From: Kutzneria sp. CA-103260
GTDB lineage: Bacteria; Actinomycetota; Actinomycetes; Mycobacteriales; Pseudonocardiaceae
Direction: 5' to 3'
Assembly (NCBI RefSeq): GCF_018263855.1
Contig: NZ_CP073318.1
Coordinates: forward strand, 3,782,001 to 3,846,000
Length of the DNA stretch: 64,000 nt
Below the pieces are notes generated by a model. It was not told the origin of the DNA and searched no databases. It was given only the letters and a program-made list of their open reading frames with translations. The stretch's first letter is position 1. Every line of letters starts with the position of its first letter. Both the position numbers and the translations under genes were made by a program. Shown one piece after another: positions 56,993-64,000 of the stretch.

Positions 56993-58054
56993 ATGCCGAA
57001 CACCTTGACGACCATCGACCCGCTGGCCCCCGGCGCGACCGGCGAGACGATCACGCCCTGGGTGCGGGCCCAACTGGCTCGGACGCACCCGTCTCCTGCT
57101 GACCGGCTGGCGCTTCGCCCGCTGCGCTGGGAGCTGGCCGGCCAGCCGGTCCGGGAATGGCTGCTGGCGCCCGATCCGCTGGCCTGCCAACGGATCGAGG
57201 CCGAGATCCACCAGTGGGCGGTGCGCCTGGGCCTGTACCGGCTGGACTCGACCAAGGCGCTGACCGAGGGGCCGTGCACCATCCTGGCCAGCGTGGTGCT
57301 GCCCGGCGCGCCGGCCGAACTGGTGCGGCTCACCTCGATGTACTGGACCCTGATCATCGCGTTCGACGACCAGGTGGTGGAGACCGGCCGTTCGCCGCAG
57401 CCGTACCGAGACACGATCACGGACATCCTGCTGCACGGCAACCCGCCCGTGGACCCCGATCCGTTCCACCTCGCCTTCGCCGAGGTCCGGGCCGGCATCG
57501 TGGAGCTCGGCGGCGAGGCGCTGTTGCCGGCGTTCGCCGACCTCGTGGCTGGCGCCATCGACACGTACGTGCGCGAGTGGCAGCACCGCCAGCACGACCG
57601 AATGCCGGCCATGGACCAGTACCTGCGGGACGCGGTGACCAATTCCCACATCCTGCCCGGGATGCTGTTGCAGCGCCTGGTGCCCGGGCTCATCCCGCCA
57701 GACGCCCGGTGGCCGACCGAGCTGACCCACGCGGCCCAGCTGGTGACGGTGCTCGCGCGGCTGGAGAACGACCTGCTCAGCTACCGCAAGGACGAGCACG
57801 ACGGCGCGGTGAACGCGTGTTGGATCCTGGCCGAGGAGTACGGCATCAAGCCGATCCAGTCGGTGCCGTCGGTGCTGGGCATGATCAACGCGCTGCGTGT
57901 GCAGCTGGACGACCTGATCGCGGCGATCCGGTCCGACGCGGGCTCGGCCGAGCTGGCCCGGCAGGCCGACGCGGTCCACGACTGGGTGGACGCGTGCTAC
58001 GCGTGGTTCCTCACCGTGGCCCGGTACGGCGTCAGCGCGCGGAAAGCCGGCTGA
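56993..58054 (+). CDS. Class I terpene synthase
   Basis: A 353-residue terpene synthase. The metal-binding acidic motif is FDDQVVE (Asp125-Asp126 ... Glu130, DDxxxE form). The NSE motif is NDLLSYRKDE (Asn259, Ser263, Lys266, Glu268), and the C-terminal pair ARY is present. It ionises a prenyl diphosphate using three Mg2+ ions. With the class II cyclase it could act on a bicyclic diterpene diphosphate; alternatively it uses the product of the adjacent cis-prenyltransferase, or GGPP directly. GGAG precedes ATG 56993. Confidence 0.93.
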   Translation: MPNTLTTIDPLAPGATGETITPWVRAQLARTHPSPADRLALRPLRWELAGQPVREWLLAPDPLACQRIEAEIHQWAVRLGLYRLDSTKALTEGPCTILASVVLPGAPAELVRLTSMYWTLIIAFDDQVVETGRSPQPYRDTITDILLHGNPPVDPDPFHLAFAEVRAGIVELGGEALLPAFADLVAGAIDTYVREWQHRQHDRMPAMDQYLRDAVTNSHILPGMLLQRLVPGLIPPDARWPTELTHAAQLVTVLARLENDLLSYRKDEHDGAVNACWILAEEYGIKPIQSVPSVLGMINALRVQLDDLIAAIRSDAGSAELARQADAVHDWVDACYAWFLTVARYGVSARKAG

Positions 58055-58190
58055 ACCGGGCCGTGATGATCGAAGGTCACCTACGTCCGCCGCAGAACGA
58101 ACCGATCGCCACTGTCCGATGCCGCCCGCCCGCCGATAGCGTGCCTACTGTGCGCCGCGCTGGTCTCCACCGAAAGCCCCGGGCCGGAAC

Positions 58191-58697
58191 ATGAGCATCG
58201 AAAGGGCGAGGAACCGGATCGCCGCGCTGAGATGTCGGACCGACACCATTGATCCCGGCGAACTGGACGCGATCTGGGCCGACCTGGAGACCGCCCACAT
58301 CGACGACATCATCGGCGAATGGCGCGGCGTCGCCCTCGACACCGGGCACCGCGCGGTCGCGGCCATGCGCGCGATCCGTTGGTACGGCACGCGATTCAAC
58401 TCGCGGATGGACGCGCACCCGATCGTTCGCTACGACCCGGACGGGAACCTGTACTCGGACACCGACTACGCCGACGGCGCGGCCAGCCTGTGGATGGTCG
58501 AGTTCCGGGGCGAGGTGACCGCGACGATGGTGTACGACGGCGTGCCCGTGTTCGACCACCTGAAGCGGGTCGACGACAACACGCTGCTCGGCATCATGAA
58601 CGGCAAGCAGTTCGCGCCGGACTCCGACGACCACTTCTACTTCCTGCTCGACCGCGTGCCCGCCACTGAGGAGAAGATGGCAGCCGAGTTCGAGTGA
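58191..58697 (+). CDS. GXWXG/DUF4334-domain protein
   Basis: A 168-residue soluble protein. The GXWXG motif appears as IGEWRGVALDTGH near residue 43, and the DUF4334 half reads YDGVPVFDHLKRVDDNTLLGIMNGK. The family is found in bacteria and fungi with no firmly established chemistry I know of; a ligand-binding beta-barrel role is likely. It follows the terpene synthase by 136 bases on the same strand, so it may be the last gene of the operon or have its own promoter. Regulator B begins 143 bases later. Confidence 0.82.
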   Translation: MSIERARNRIAALRCRTDTIDPGELDAIWADLETAHIDDIIGEWRGVALDTGHRAVAAMRAIRWYGTRFNSRMDAHPIVRYDPDGNLYSDTDYADGAASLWMVEFRGEVTATMVYDGVPVFDHLKRVDDNTLLGIMNGKQFAPDSDDHFYFLLDRVPATEEKMAAEFE

Positions 58698-58840
58698 TTC
58701 GACGGCCTCCGCGCCGTATGTCCGTTGCCACCGACCGGAACCACTCATCCGGAGCAGTCACCGCACCCCGTCCTCGGCTACTGTCGGGTCCGGCGTTGCT
58801 AGTGCATCAATCACCGGAATGAGCGCCGCGGCGTGCCGAT

Positions 58841-61282
58841 ATGAGACGAAGCGAATCCGCCCCGCCGGCGATCTGCGTGGTCTGCGGCACCGCGCTCGGC
58901 GAACCGGCCCGGTCCCGGTACTGTTCCGACGCCTGCCGCCAGCGGGCGTACCGGATGCGGAAAGCCGTCGGCGGAAACGACCGGATCGGCGACGCCCAGC
59001 CATTCGAATCGAGCATTCCCGGCGCGTTGCCGGCCGAGGTCGACCGTTTTGTCGGCCGCCGCCGCGAGTTGGACGCGCTGCGGAAGCTGATGCGCCAGCA
59101 CCGGTTGGTCAGTCTGGTCGGCTCGGCCGGCGTCGGCAAGACCAGGCTGGCGCTCAAGGCGCTCGAGCAGCGGCTCGGCTCGTGGTCGGATCGGGCCGCC
59201 CTGGTCGAATTGGACACGATCAGGGACGCCGACCTGGTGCCGCAGGCCGTCGCCGTCGCGCTGGGCCTGCCCGGCCGGCCGGGCCGCACCGTGACCGAGA
59301 CGGTGTTCGACGCGCTCCGGGGCGGGCACACCATCCTGGTCCTGGACAACTGCGAGCACCTGGTGGAGTCCTGTGCCGAGTTCGCCGAGCAGGCGCTGCG
59401 GCACTGCCCCGGGCTGCGCCTGCTGGCCACCAGCCGCGAGCCGCTGACCATCCCGGGCGAGACAGTGTTCGCGGTGAACGGCCTGTCCCTGCCGGCCGAC
59501 ACCGCGACGGCCAGCACGGCCGACCTGCTCCGGTGCGACGCGGTGCGGCTGTTCGTCGAGCGGGCCCGCGGGGTGGTGCACGACTTCGAGCTCACCGACC
59601 AGAACACGGCCGACGTGGCGGCGGTGTGCGCGGACCTGGACGCCAGCCCGCTGGCGATCGAGCTGGCCACCCGCTGGCTGCCGATGCTGTCGATCGCCAA
59701 CATCCGGGCCCGCCTGCACAACCGGTTCGACCTGCTGACCACGAGTCGCCGGAGCAGCCGGGAGCGGCAGCGCAGCCTGCGCGAGGCCATCGACTGGAGC
59801 TATGAGCTGCTCGACCACGACGAACGGACCGTGTTCCGTCGATTATCCGTGCTGGTCGGGCAGTTCGACCTGGACACGGCGCTGACCGTGTGCGTGGACG
59901 AGCGGCTGGGCAGCGCGCAGGTGCTCGGCCTGCTCGCGCGGCTACAGGCCTGCTCGTTGGTCGTGTCCACCGCGGACGCCAACCGGTTCCGGCTGCTCGA
60001 GTCGATCCGCATGTACGGCCGGGCCCGGCTGGACGGCGCCGGCGAGACCGACGCCGTGCACGATCGGCTGGTGGCGTGGCTGGCCACGCTGGCCGAGCCG
60101 CTGGTCCGGCAGCCGATCTGGTTTCCGCTGGCCAACCAGCGCCGCCTGGAGACGCTGCTGGGCAGCCTCCAGGCGGCGCTGCGCTGGGCCGAGTCGACCG
60201 ACGACGATCGCTATCCCCTGCTCGCCATCGCCACGGTGCGGTGCTGGCTGCACGCCGGTTATCTGACCGAGGCGCGCAAGCTGCTGAGATCCGTGCTGGA
60301 GCGGGCCACCTGCCACGAGGGCTACCGCTGCACGGTGTTGAGCTATGGCGGCTACCTCGCGACCATCCAGGGCGATCGGCAGGAAGCCCTTGCCATGCTT
60401 GAGGAATCGGTCCGCACCGCCCGTGCGCTGGACGAGCCGGCCCGCCGCTGCGAGGCCCTGTACACCCGCGGCTGCGTCCAGCAGGCGGCGCAGCGGCTTC
60501 CCGAGGCACAGGACAGTCTCACCGAGGCGCTGCTGGCGGCCCGGGCCACCGGCGAGCCGCTGGCCGAGGCGATGGTGCTGAACCGCTTGGCCGCCAACGC
60601 GGTGCTGCTCGACGACGTGCCCGAGGCCCAGTCCCTGTCCGACCGCGCGATGGCTGTGTTCGACGCGTCGACGCCCGTGCACGCGCTCAGTCTCATCCGG
60701 CACACGGCCGGCACCATCGCGATGCTGGCCGGCGACCTGGACCGGGCCGAGCGGGACTTCGCGGCGTCGATGCGCGCGGCCGGGGCCGCCTGGCTCGAGG
60801 TGCCGTACGCCATGGAGGGCCTGGCGATGGTCGCCGAGCGCGGCGGCCGGCCCGACCGGGCCGTCCGGCTGTTCAGCGCGGCCAAGAGCATCCGGGGCAG
60901 CGATCAGCTGTTCGCCGAGCCGGTCTGGCGACGCCACGTCGAGGAGAGCATCGCGGCGCTGTGGGACAGCCTCGGCCGCGACCGGGTGGACGCGCTCGCG
61001 GCCGAGGCCCGCGAACTCAGCCGGAGCCAGGCCGTCGCCTATGCGCTGGACGGAACCTGGCCCGATCGGCCGGCGGGCCAGGGCGGCCCGCTCGACGACG
61101 GCGAGCGGGAGGTCGCCCGGTTGGCGGCCGAAGGGTTGAGCAATCGTCAGATCGCCGAGCAGCTCGGCATCAGCGTGCGCTCCGTCGCCTACCGGCTCCG
61201 CTCGATGCGCACCAAGGTCGGTCTGCGGTCCCGCGCGGACATCCCGGCGTGGGTGGCGGACAACCTCGGCGCCGACCGATAG
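58841..61282 (+). CDS. Large LuxR-type regulator with Cys4 motif and ATPase domain (paralogue B)
   Basis: An 813-residue paralogue of the regulator at 46061. The four N-terminal cysteines fall at the same residues (12, 15, 28, 32) in CVVCG...RYCSDACRQRAYR. Walker A is GSAGVGKT, Walker B LVLDNCEH, and TSREPL follows. A TPR-like region leads to the LuxR helix-turn-helix SNRQIAEQLGISVRSVAYRL. It closes the terpene operon on the right as paralogue A opens it on the left, so an internal duplication is likely. The ATG at 58841 lacks a strong ribosome site. Confidence 0.88.
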   Translation: MRRSESAPPAICVVCGTALGEPARSRYCSDACRQRAYRMRKAVGGNDRIGDAQPFESSIPGALPAEVDRFVGRRRELDALRKLMRQHRLVSLVGSAGVGKTRLALKALEQRLGSWSDRAALVELDTIRDADLVPQAVAVALGLPGRPGRTVTETVFDALRGGHTILVLDNCEHLVESCAEFAEQALRHCPGLRLLATSREPLTIPGETVFAVNGLSLPADTATASTADLLRCDAVRLFVERARGVVHDFELTDQNTADVAAVCADLDASPLAIELATRWLPMLSIANIRARLHNRFDLLTTSRRSSRERQRSLREAIDWSYELLDHDERTVFRRLSVLVGQFDLDTALTVCVDERLGSAQVLGLLARLQACSLVVSTADANRFRLLESIRMYGRARLDGAGETDAVHDRLVAWLATLAEPLVRQPIWFPLANQRRLETLLGSLQAALRWAESTDDDRYPLLAIATVRCWLHAGYLTEARKLLRSVLERATCHEGYRCTVLSYGGYLATIQGDRQEALAMLEESVRTARALDEPARRCEALYTRGCVQQAAQRLPEAQDSLTEALLAARATGEPLAEAMVLNRLAANAVLLDDVPEAQSLSDRAMAVFDASTPVHALSLIRHTAGTIAMLAGDLDRAERDFAASMRAAGAAWLEVPYAMEGLAMVAERGGRPDRAVRLFSAAKSIRGSDQLFAEPVWRRHVEESIAALWDSLGRDRVDALAAEARELSRSQAVAYALDGTWPDRPAGQGGPLDDGEREVARLAAEGLSNRQIAEQLGISVRSVAYRLRSMRTKVGLRSRADIPAWVADNLGADR

Positions 61283-61489
61283 CTGCCGCGCCGCGGCCCT
61301 CCACAGTAAACTCCCAGCTTGGCCGGCCGAGGTCGTTCGGACCCTTTCGACCGTTTTCCGACCGCGCCGGATGTGCAAGTGTTACGCGCGGCTGTGCAAC
61401 CGTTACGGCGAGCCTTCTCGCTGTCGATGCCGTGTTCGCATACTCGACCCACCGCCGCTCCACCAGCTCCGTGGAAGGAAGGTCGAGGA

Positions 61490-62125
61490 ATGGCGAAGTC
61501 GTCGTCACTGGCAGCCGAGCACGCCGGACTCAGCGCGCAGATCCACGACCTCATCGGCCACAAGCTCAGCCTGATGGTGTTGCACGCCAGCGCGTTGGAG
61601 CTGACCGGCGGTCAGCAGGCGGCGCGGGCCACATTGATCAGGGAGACCGGGCACGCCGCGATCCTGAGCCTGCAGGAGATTCTCGCCGGCCTGGACGACG
61701 GCTCCGTCCCCGCCCAGCGCATGGTCGAGCGGGGCCCGCTTGCCACGCTGGCGGAACTCGTCCGCGAGTCCCGCGACGCCGGCCTGTCGGTGGAGCTGCG
61801 CACCGGCCCTAGTCTCGACCAGCTGCCGTCAGAGGCGGCCGAGCTCCTGTGCGCCGTAGTTCGGGAAGCCCTGACCAACGTGCACAAACACGCCGGCGTC
61901 GTGCCGACCGCCGTGACCGTCGAAGTGCTGGGCGACCGGCTGGTCATCGACGTCGGCAACGAACCGCCCGCCGCCCGACCGGCCACCGCCCACGCCGGCT
62001 CGCACCGTGGACTGCGCGGGTTGCGGCAGCGGCTGGCCCACTGGGACGGATGGGTCACCGGCGAAACCCGGCCGGACGGCGGTTTCCGGCTGCACGCGGA
62101 ACTGCCGATGTGGAGTTGTCAGTGA
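61490..62125 (+). CDS. Sensor-less histidine kinase
   Basis: A 211-residue NarL/LuxR-type (HisKA_3) histidine kinase with only the catalytic core. Phospho-acceptor His19 lies in AQIHDLIGHKLSL; the HATPase part shows VREALTNVHKHAG (N-box) and HRGLRGLRQRLAHWDG (G-box). There are no membrane segments or sensory domain, so the signal must be intracellular or come from a partner. ATG 61490 has GGAAGG upstream. Its stop overlaps a possible GTG start of the response-regulator gene. Confidence 0.86.
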   Translation: MAKSSSLAAEHAGLSAQIHDLIGHKLSLMVLHASALELTGGQQAARATLIRETGHAAILSLQEILAGLDDGSVPAQRMVERGPLATLAELVRESRDAGLSVELRTGPSLDQLPSEAAELLCAVVREALTNVHKHAGVVPTAVTVEVLGDRLVIDVGNEPPAARPATAHAGSHRGLRGLRQRLAHWDGWVTGETRPDGGFRLHAELPMWSCQ

Positions 62126-62136
62126 GGAGCCTGGGG

Positions 62137-62787
62137 ATGATCACCGTTGGAATCGCCGATGACGAGCCGCTGGTGCGGGCCGGCATCCGGGGCGTGCTGG
62201 AGCAGGCGCCGGAGATCAGGGTCGTCGCCGAGGCGGGCAACGGCGCCGGGGCCGTCGAGCTGGTGCGGCGGCACCGGCCCCAGGTGCTGCTCGCCGACAT
62301 CAAGATGCCCGGCATGGACGGTCTCGACGTCGCCGAGGCCGTGCCCGACATCGCGCCCGCCACCTCCGTCGTGCTGCTGACCGCGTGGGCCTCCGACGCC
62401 CACATCCAGCGGGCCCTGCGCGCCGGCACCGCCGGCATCCTGCTCAAGACCGGCAATCCACGCGAACTCGTCGCCGCCGTCCACGCGGCGGCCGCCGGCG
62501 ACGCGATGCTCTCCCCGGCCATCACCCGCCGGCTGCTCGACCGCGTCGTCGGTGTCGACTTCGAACCGCTGGAGCGGGCGCGCACCCTGGTGGACGGCCT
62601 CACCGACCGAGAGCGGGAAGTCCTCGAACTCGTCGCCAAAGGCCTGGGCAACATGCAGATCGCGCGCCGCCTCTACCTCAGCGAGGGCGCGATCAAGGCG
62701 CACGTCAGCCGGCTGCTGACCAAGCTGTCGTGCGCCAACCGCGTGCAGGCCGCCATCCTCGCCCACACCGCCCGACTCGCCGCGTGA
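62137..62787 (+). CDS. LuxR-type response regulator
   Basis: A 216-residue NarL-family response regulator: receiver domain with IADDEP and phospho-acceptor Asp54 in LLADIKMPGMDG, Lys in GILLKTG, and a C-terminal LuxR helix-turn-helix (LTDREREVLELVAKGLGNMQIARRL). ATG 62137 has GGAG seven bases upstream; GTG 62122, overlapping the kinase stop, is an alternative. It forms a two-component pair with the upstream kinase. Targets are unknown; the terpene operon to the left and the lectin gene to the right are neighbours only. Confidence 0.9.
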   Translation: MITVGIADDEPLVRAGIRGVLEQAPEIRVVAEAGNGAGAVELVRRHRPQVLLADIKMPGMDGLDVAEAVPDIAPATSVVLLTAWASDAHIQRALRAGTAGILLKTGNPRELVAAVHAAAAGDAMLSPAITRRLLDRVVGVDFEPLERARTLVDGLTDREREVLELVAKGLGNMQIARRLYLSEGAIKAHVSRLLTKLSCANRVQAAILAHTARLAA

Positions 62788-62802
62788 GGCCCACGGACCG
62801 GC

Positions 62803-63546
62803 TCATTTGAGCATCCACTGCTGATTGCTGCCGCCGTTGCAGGTCCACACCTCGGCGAGAGCGCCGTCGGCGACGGAACGGTCGGTCACGTCCAGGCACA
62901 GTCCTGACTCGACACCGGTGATCGTGCCATCGGGGTGGCGGATCCACTGCTGGTTGGTCTGGCCGTTGCAGGGCCAGGCCACCACCTTCGTCCCGGGTCT
63001 CGTCCCCCGCCCGTAGACGTCCACGCACAGCGGCACACCGTCGAGCTTGATCGTGAACTGGCCGGACGAGGTGTGGGTCCAGGACTGAGTGACCCGCCCG
63101 TCGCACGGGTAGATCCGCAGTTGCCGGTCCGGCGAGGCCGGCACATCCAGACATTTGCCGGCGCCTGCCGCGAACAACTGTCTGCCGGTGGCTGTCGCGA
63201 CGGCGGGCCCCGACGCCGGTGGTGGCGCCTGGCGCGGAGGTCTTGTCGTAGTCGTGACCGCGGCCGGTGGTGCCGGCGAGTCCGCGGCGGAGCTCGACGG
63301 CGGCACCGGCGCCAGTGCCGCGTACGTGGTGTCCGGTGTGCTGGCCTCGACGACCCGCGACGTCGGAGTCAGCAAATGCCACTGCGTGGACGGCATCGGC
63401 TCGGCGACGGGGTTGGGCTGCGAGGTGTTGGTCGCCAAGAAGACCAGCACCGAGCACACCAGCGCACCGCCCGTCGCGGCCCATATCACCAAGGTGTCGA
63501 CACGCTGCCTGGTCTTGTGCCGCGCGTGATCTTCAAAGGGGTCCAT
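62803..63546 (-). CDS. Membrane-anchored ricin-type lectin-domain protein
   Basis: A 247-residue protein: a charged cytoplasmic N-terminus, one membrane segment (about residues 20-40), a Pro/Thr/Ser-rich linker, and a C-terminal ricin-type beta-trefoil with three CLDV/CVDV...QQW repeats (KCLDVPAS, CNGQTNQQWIRH, CNGGSNQQWMLK). It probably binds carbohydrate at the cell surface. No catalytic domain is present. ATG 63546 has no clear ribosome binding site, so the start is less certain. It converges on the response-regulator gene with 15 bases between stops. Confidence 0.82.
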   Translation of the reverse strand: MDPFEDHARHKTRQRVDTLVIWAATGGALVCSVLVFLATNTSQPNPVAEPMPSTQWHLLTPTSRVVEASTPDTTYAALAPVPPSSSAADSPAPPAAVTTTTRPPRQAPPPASGPAVATATGRQLFAAGAGKCLDVPASPDRQLRIYPCDGRVTQSWTHTSSGQFTIKLDGVPLCVDVYGRGTRPGTKVVAWPCNGQTNQQWIRHPDGTITGVESGLCLDVTDRSVADGALAEVWTCNGGSNQQWMLK

Positions 63547-64000
63547 AGCGCGGGCAGCGTACGCCTCCCATGCTCGCCCGGGGACACCGCCTCGACCGAG
63601 TTTTACGTTGCACCGCAAGGCAAGTCGTCGCATCTGCCGAGCGGGCGAGTCCGGCTGACCCATACAGGCGAGAAGAAGTCGGCCGTCCTGCCCGCCAACG
63701 GGACCGAATTTCGGATGTTCGCCAGTTTCGACAGCGATTCCCACGATGGCCCGCCGTGCGACTGTCCGCCGAGGTGAGTTGGCTCCACACCCGGTCGGCG
63801 TCGTCGCCACGACGTCACGGGTATCCGTCGACCGGCCGGGAATCCCGGCCGACGGGCTGGCGGCCAACAACCGATCGGCGGGTGTCGACCGGAGGGATCG
63901 TCGAACTCGACGATGACTCGTAAAGAGCGGTTAAACGCACCCCTACGTTCGTCGGTGTCGTAGGCGGCGTGGCGCGGGTTAGGTTCGGCGGACCTGCTCC
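63547..64000. other. Gene-free stretch at right edge
   Basis: No gene with believable codon use or family similarity was found on either strand. The first part should carry the promoter of the lectin gene. The last 100 bases are relatively A/T-rich around 63920 and may belong to the regulatory region of a gene beyond the edge. Confidence 0.45.

Overview
High-GC window (roughly 70% G+C, frequent GTG starts, dense genes, C/G-rich wobble positions) from an actinomycete. The gene content (LacI-controlled secreted glycosidases with ricin-type lectin domains, a large diterpenoid locus with many P450s, big LuxR-type ATPase regulators) suggests a filamentous genus, plausibly Pseudonocardiales, but no marker gene fixes the taxon. 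No tRNA, rRNA, CRISPR array, IS element or phage gene was seen.

Region 1 (1-13,011, minus strand): an L-arabinose uptake and catabolism locus read right to left. It starts with a YtfQ/R/T/YjfF-type sugar ABC importer, continues through araB, araD and araA, and ends with a second ChvE/GguA/GguB-type importer cut by the window edge. Next to it is a LacI regulator. Six copies of a 12-bp palindrome, GTTAGCGCTAAC (one with a single mismatch), sit before the importer, inside the first codons of araB, before the regulator, inside a tiny signal-peptide remnant, and twice between two arabinosidase-type genes 17 kb away. Together they outline one regulon.

Region 2 (13,095-30,880): carbohydrate and protein scavenging. 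It holds an AldO-like alditol oxidase, a secreted GH92 alpha-mannosidase with a lectin domain, an S53 (sedolisin) protease, and an ABC importer-GH35-GH5 operon with a divergent LacI gene and paired operators. A second LacI gene, a GH27 enzyme whose active site looks like beta-L-arabinopyranosidase, and a GH54 alpha-L-arabinofuranosidase follow. The set fits breakdown of plant arabinogalactan: outside enzymes release arabinose and galactose, importers take the sugars in, and AraBAD feeds them to the pentose phosphate pathway.

Region 3 (31,116-36,512): a GT2 membrane glycosyltransferase, a phytanoyl-CoA-dioxygenase-like oxygenase and an ABC exporter in one operon, convergent with a P450. Whether it belongs to the next region is unknown.

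Region 4 (36,632-61,282): a diterpenoid-type biosynthetic locus. A P450 and a class II (DxDD) diterpene cyclase converge on a five-gene minus-strand operon making precursor: GGPP-type synthase, IspH, DXS, IspG and a Nudix hydrolase. A lipoprotein gene and a large LuxR ATPase regulator follow. Then comes a plus-strand operon: five tandem paralogous P450s, a cis-prenyltransferase, a further P450, a class I terpene synthase and a GXWXG/DUF4334 protein. A paralogous LuxR regulator closes the block. GGPP from the operon would be cyclised by the class II enzyme, ionised by the class I enzyme, then oxidised by up to seven or eight P450s. The cis-prenyltransferase hints at a second, Z-configured prenyl substrate.

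Region 5 (61,490-64,000): a sensor-less histidine kinase with its LuxR-type response regulator, then a membrane-anchored ricin-type lectin. The last 450 bases hold no gene I can support.
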